Assembly: GCF_046297895.1 (NCBI RefSeq) | Contig: NZ_JBKBHC010000003.1 | Span: 62,001-126,000, forward strand | Length of the DNA: 64,000 nucleotides | Direction: 5' to 3' | From: Ferrovibrio sp046297895 | Lineage (GTDB): Bacteria > Pseudomonadota > Alphaproteobacteria > Ferrovibrionales > Ferrovibrionaceae | Shown here: piece after piece, positions 60,425 to 64,000 of the stretch | How the letters are laid out: each line of letters opens with the position of its first letter | How positions within the stretch are numbered: position 1 is the first letter of the stretch | Program-made: the position numbers and the translations under genes | The notes under the pieces: generated by a model | Seen by the model: only the letters and a program-made list of their open reading frames with translations | What the model was told of the DNA's origin: nothing | Database searches by the model: none

Positions 60425-61181
60425 TCTGGAGGTGCTTCAGTCGTGCTGCAAGAAATGCCACAAATAAGCCGGAGCCGAGTGCCATGAAAAGTGCTGTAAG
60501 CCAAATCAATGGACCTGGCTTCCTGCTTATCACAGAAATACCTTCCGAACTTAGCTGTGTCGGTCTTACTCGGTCGCCAATACTGTCATCGAGGGACTTC
60601 TGCTCGCGTAGCTGTTCGATCTCCAGTTTCTTCTCAATAATTTTGGCCTCAGAAAGATTGGTTGCAGGAGGCTGCTGCAGGATTTCGATTACACGTTCCG
60701 CCCCGTTCAACTGGCGGTCAATATGAATCCGTCGTTGCGTGTAGACTTGCTTGGCTAATTCGTAGTAGCGAGCGTGCCGATCTAGAAATGGTTGAACCGC
60801 CATACCAACAAGCCGGCGGGCATTGTCAGCAGTTTTGTCTCTGCAATCTATTCTTAACCTTAGGCCGTCTGGGGAATACATCGCTATTGCATTACACCTG
60901 TTACCAACCTGGTAGGCCGGATTTACAAAGACCTCGTGAGTAAAGAAATCCTCTACTTGTCGCGCGCCCTCAAAGAGTAAAAAACGAGCAAGGCCAAAAT
61001 CACTGTTGCCTGTCCCGCCGACAGTGTGAATGCCTCCAATGTTAACAATAGCGCTTGCGGCAAAAGGCGGGCGAGTCATTAGTCCCAGCACAATCAATCC
61101 AGCTACTACGCTAGTAGTCAGCAAGATTAGTCGCCAGCGTGCAAAGGTTTCAGCGAGCAAAGTTCTGAGGCTCAGGCGCAT
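60417..61181 (-). CDS. Wzz-like chain-length determinant
   Basis: This 254-residue protein has the polysaccharide co-polymerase layout: N-terminal membrane helix (WRLILLTTSVVAGLIVLGLM), a periplasmic helical segment with a coiled-coil part (AKIIEKKLEIEQLREQKSLDDS) and a C-terminal helix (PLIWLTALFMALGSGLFVAFLAARL). No kinase domain is attached. It should set polymer length with the Wzy-like protein encoded upstream, whose gene overlaps by 32 bases. The region is AT-rich for this genome. Confidence 0.82.
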   Translation of the reverse strand: MRLSLRTLLAETFARWRLILLTTSVVAGLIVLGLMTRPPFAASAIVNIGGIHTVGGTGNSDFGLARFLLFEGARQVEDFFTHEVFVNPAYQVGNRCNAIAMYSPDGLRLRIDCRDKTADNARRLVGMAVQPFLDRHARYYELAKQVYTQRRIHIDRQLNGAERVIEILQQPPATNLSEAKIIEKKLEIEQLREQKSLDDSIGDRVRPTQLSSEGISVISRKPGPLIWLTALFMALGSGLFVAFLAARLKHLQNE

Positions 61182-62364
61182 TCTTCGTTGTCTCTTTAAG
61201 GCGATGAGGTGTTCTTGCTAATTCAACGAGGGCAATTATTACCCCAAAATATGCAAAAACATTATTGCTGAAGCTGGCGACGAGGATTACGACGATTAAT
61301 AAATGAGCCGCTATTTCCCTGGTGCTGTTTGTGAGCCGCGTAAAGCCAAAAAAAAGTAGACAGGCGATCGCGAGGGCGCCAATGATGCCATAGGAGGCAA
61401 AAATATTAACATATAGCGTGTGCCCCATATATCCGTGAGCCTTGATCGCGGCGACTTCGTCCCAACCTAAACCCAGGAGAATGTCCTGCGCTGACTTATA
61501 CAGCAGAAGAGCATTCGTCTGCGAGCGCGAGAGGGCGCTGATGGCATCGTCGTCGTGGCCAACTATAAAGTCCGCCATCTCTCCTAGTTGCATTAGGATC
61601 GGATAGGCCAGCGTGGTGCCAATCACAGCAGTTACACCAACAGGCAACAGGAGCAGCCGTAGCCAGCGACGCGGCTTCGGCAATTGAATGATGATTCCAA
61701 CAAAAATTGACCAGACAAAGATCAAAAATGCTGCGCGCCCCGAGGTCAGCAAGATGTTCAGCAATGAAAGCCCAAGTAATAAATTGTAGCGGAGAGTGAA
61801 AACATGCCAGCCTTTGATCGGAAAAAATGCTAACAACCACAGGCAGATTGGTCCCAATAAGGCAATGGCGTTGCGCCCCTTGAGTTCTCCGAGATTGATG
61901 AACGGCATTGATATGCCAAATGCCACGATCAATAGTAACGCCGTGTGCATTAGCAATAATAGGGTTGCCGTTATAACCAACGCATAAACTAAGAATCCAA
62001 AATTATTGAATACTTCTAGGTAGAGCCTAGCCGCCATCATGGCCAAGAGCAGCGGGATGAAGTCCAAAATCAAGCCGAAGTGAATAGGGCCGCGGCCAGA
62101 AGATCCAGCAACTTCCAGTCCCGAACAAAACAGCATCAAGCCGATCAAGGCTAACTCTGTGTTGCTCAATAAAGGAATTCGGTGCAAATGCGCCAGCGGT
62201 ATCAGCATGGCGAGGGCAGCAAGCATGAATATGATGGAAAAAGAGATCGATGCCGCATAACGCGGCAAAGGAAGACTCAAAACATCAATAATGGGGACGA
62301 GCAACTCTATCGCATACAGGGCAATCAGCCAGGCATTTATTTGAGACATGCGTACTCGGGTCAC
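61150..62364 (-). CDS. O-antigen polymerase/ligase-like membrane protein (Wzy-type)
   Basis: This 404-residue protein has about ten to twelve membrane helices and one larger periplasmic loop (about residues 255-320: MQLGEMADFIVGHDDDAISALSRSQTNALLLYKSAQDILLGLGWDEVAAIKAHGYMGHTLYVNIF) as in Wzy/WaaL proteins, with the GLG and H-NT-type segment. It probably joins repeat units. It overlaps the unknown upstream gene by four bases. Codon use is AT-richer than in the left part of the window. Confidence 0.83.
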   Translation of the reverse strand: MTRVRMSQINAWLIALYAIELLVPIIDVLSLPLPRYAASISFSIIFMLAALAMLIPLAHLHRIPLLSNTELALIGLMLFCSGLEVAGSSGRGPIHFGLILDFIPLLLAMMAARLYLEVFNNFGFLVYALVITATLLLLMHTALLLIVAFGISMPFINLGELKGRNAIALLGPICLWLLAFFPIKGWHVFTLRYNLLLGLSLLNILLTSGRAAFLIFVWSIFVGIIIQLPKPRRWLRLLLLPVGVTAVIGTTLAYPILMQLGEMADFIVGHDDDAISALSRSQTNALLLYKSAQDILLGLGWDEVAAIKAHGYMGHTLYVNIFASYGIIGALAIACLLFFGFTRLTNSTREIAAHLLIVVILVASFSNNVFAYFGVIIALVELARTPHRLKETTKNAPEPQNFAR

Positions 62365-63551
62365 GTGGCGTTGCCATCAGCATATGCGTGCGCCAGATCT
62401 TCCATGATGGCGGCTACAAGATCGCCCGCACGCTCATCAGGCTGAACAATATTTTGCTTTCTTGTATCCGTGTCCAAACGGCCATTACAAAAAGGGACGC
62501 CAAAGTATTCAAGATTTAAATCCAGAAGCGTGTCTGAAAACTTGTTGATAAGAGCGGATTTGCCTTGTCGGAGTGTGAGGTCTACGCAGTTGTAATACGG
62601 CAGGTCGAAATACAATGTGCCCCAAATAGAGTTGGACAATCCGCCGATTACACCCTTCATTACGCCAGGCAAAAAGGCCTCCAGAGATATTCCGGCGTAA
62701 GGAGTTATGCGAGACATGGGAGTTGCGCGGCGGAGTATGGCTCTGTGCAGAATGCAGGTGTTTATGCGGTCAACGTGCGAGCGTAGCCAAGGCGATGAAT
62801 TTTTACGCACGAACTTAAGGATACTTTGAGAATTGGGTATCCTCTCAAGCGCTCCAGATATCAGGTAGTGAATACGCGGCGCGAAATAATCAAGACTATT
62901 GCCGTTGTGTGACTTGTACACCACCACGTCGTCCGGCGGTATCTGCTGCAATAGTTGATTCACTGTACAGAGAAAATGCTGCTTTCCCTCCTCGCTATGA
63001 AAACTGAACAGGGTAGGGGCGACTATAATCCAATCGACTTTGAATTCGGGGAAAATGCAATGTCGCGAAAAAGGCAGGCCAACTTCCACAATTGAGATAC
63101 CATCATATCGGCTTAGCGCTGCCCGTTTCTGCAACAGGAACGTCATAAAGCGTCGACTTGGTATATAGACTTTTTCAATTTGAAACTGCTTTAAGAACGC
63201 ATCGTGCTTCTCTAGTCCTGTCATAGCCAGAGACATCAGGCCTGCACGATTCTTCGCGAGCAGGTTTTTCTGAATGGCTTCAGCTAGGTCATCATCGTAA
63301 GGAAACTGTTGAACAATCAATAGAGTGGCGCTAATCGGCTCCCCCAGGTTAATTAAATCAGCCCCAAACCGTCGACAAAGATCAGCAAAGACCTCGTGAG
63401 CATCTCCGGTCTTTCGGCGCATGGATGGATCGGCGTCAACAAATAAAACGGCAATACGCAGCCTCGTACTCAGTGCGCGTATCACGGGAAGAAATGCTGT
63501 TGCAGATCGGAAGTAGCCGACGATCAGGACGAGGTCATAATTCTTCATCAA
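62361..63551 (-). CDS. Unknown protein of the polysaccharide cluster
   Basis: No family recognised. The 396-residue protein starts with a GT-B-like strand (DLVLIVGYFRSATAFLPVIRALSTRLRIAVLFVDADPS) and later has VDWIIVAPTLFSFHSEEGKQHFLCTVNQLL and DDVVVYKSHNGNSLDYFAPRI, which suggests a nucleotide-sugar or polyol-phosphate transferase fold, but key motifs are not clear. It has no membrane helix. Coupled by four-base overlaps to both neighbours. Confidence 0.55.
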   Translation of the reverse strand: MMKNYDLVLIVGYFRSATAFLPVIRALSTRLRIAVLFVDADPSMRRKTGDAHEVFADLCRRFGADLINLGEPISATLLIVQQFPYDDDLAEAIQKNLLAKNRAGLMSLAMTGLEKHDAFLKQFQIEKVYIPSRRFMTFLLQKRAALSRYDGISIVEVGLPFSRHCIFPEFKVDWIIVAPTLFSFHSEEGKQHFLCTVNQLLQQIPPDDVVVYKSHNGNSLDYFAPRIHYLISGALERIPNSQSILKFVRKNSSPWLRSHVDRINTCILHRAILRRATPMSRITPYAGISLEAFLPGVMKGVIGGLSNSIWGTLYFDLPYYNCVDLTLRQGKSALINKFSDTLLDLNLEYFGVPFCNGRLDTDTRKQNIVQPDERAGDLVAAIMEDLAHAYADGNAT

Positions 63552-64000
63552 CGAAATTCAGCCTTTAGGCCGCCATCATGTTCAAAAATATCATTGACGT
63601 CGAAGCGAGGAATCTCCATCAGGTCTTTATGAAGGGCAGGGCGGAATAGTTCGCGACCCAAGGTGAAGCCGTAATTGAGGCCCCTTTCCACGGCGATTTG
63701 CTTGCTATTATCGTCCCATGTACCTTTGACGCCGTAGGGATAGGATATGCTCTGGATATCAAGCCCAAGTCTGTCCCGGAATAACTCAAGCGACGCATCA
63801 ATATCATCGGTCTGTTCCTGCCGCGATAGGCGACTCGACATTCGATGAGCATATGTATGCAATCCGATTGAGAGGCCCTTGTCGACGCACCGCTTAATGT
63901 CGTCCAGGCTCAAATATAACTGTGCTACAGCCTCACGCTGAGAACCAAACTCATGTTCAAACATCCGGTCTAGAATTCGGTCGACTACACGGTAAGGGAG
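63548..64000 (-). CDS. Polysaccharide deacetylase family protein, C-terminal part (runs off the window)
   Basis: The visible 150 codons form the C-terminal part of a NodB-like deacetylase: SLDDIKRCVDKGLSIGLHTYAHRMSSRLSR holds the metal-binding H-x3-H, and SISYPYGVKGTWDDNSKQIA is the next conserved motif. The frame stays open to base 64000, so the N-terminus lies outside. It should remove acetyl groups from the glycan. First visible gene of the operon. Confidence 0.85.
   Translation of the reverse strand, partial: LPYRVVDRILDRMFEHEFGSQREAVAQLYLSLDDIKRCVDKGLSIGLHTYAHRMSSRLSRQEQTDDIDASLELFRDRLGLDIQSISYPYGVKGTWDDNSKQIAVERGLNYGFTLGRELFRPALHKDLMEIPRFDVNDIFEHDGGLKAEFR

Overview
The window is GC-rich and densely coding. 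It reads as a chromosomal piece of an alphaproteobacterium, probably of the Rhodospirillales type. This rests on the NADP-malic enzyme/mutS divergent pair, the glnD-murJ-trpS-usp-nfu series, four proteins of the alphaproteobacterial PAS_5 family, a TAXI-type TRAP transporter and an intracellular polyhydroxyalkanoate depolymerase. I saw no rRNA, tRNA, CRISPR array, insertion sequence or prophage gene.

Layout. 1-3307: a partial malic enzyme diverges from mutS. 3308-17554: a mixed accessory stretch that separates mutS from glnD. It carries orphan periplasmic binding proteins, a cold-shock protein, a GNAT and a GFA protein, a 10-bp tandem repeat array ahead of threonine synthase, a DinB protein, the TAXI transporter, a TetR regulator facing a secreted-type intradiol dioxygenase and a LysE exporter, and an SDR. 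17555-33551: housekeeping genes (glnD, murJ, trpS, usp, nfu) followed by envelope and chaperone genes (Bax-like glucosaminidase, glycine-zipper lipoprotein, Sel1 protein, J-domain protein, AmiC-type amidase) and D-tartrate dehydratase. 33548-38251: rsmB diverges from a hotdog thioesterase, rpe, a heparinase II/III protein and HutD, with a 20-bp perfect inverted repeat over the two divergent starts. 38260-42693: adenosine kinase, amidase, EI24 membrane protein, bactofilin and a small lipoprotein.

42760-47582 holds a candidate uptake/oxidation locus. An AraC regulator with a coupled PIN protein faces a translationally coupled trio: bile-acid/sodium symporter family protein, NAD-dependent epimerase and flavin monooxygenase. 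Next come nth, a ribonuclease T2, and a tandem pair of paralogous proteins of unknown family with C-terminal helix-turn-helix segments (49057-50892). These are followed by a glutathione transferase, PhaZ and two PAS_5 genes.

54232-64000 (minus strand) is one end of an exopolysaccharide or O-antigen cluster. It has eleven consecutive genes and no intergenic base between any of them: deacetylase, unknown, Wzy-like, Wzz-like, toroid-like unknown, two GT4, methyltransferase, GT2, epimerase and a small phosphoglycosyl transferase. Its distal genes (about 60.4-64 kb) are visibly more AT-rich than the rest, which suggests transfer.

The best candidates for something undescribed are the tandem helix-turn-helix paralogs, the helically phased repeat before threonine synthase, the inverted repeat covering two start codons at rsmB, and the toroid-like protein of the polysaccharide operon.
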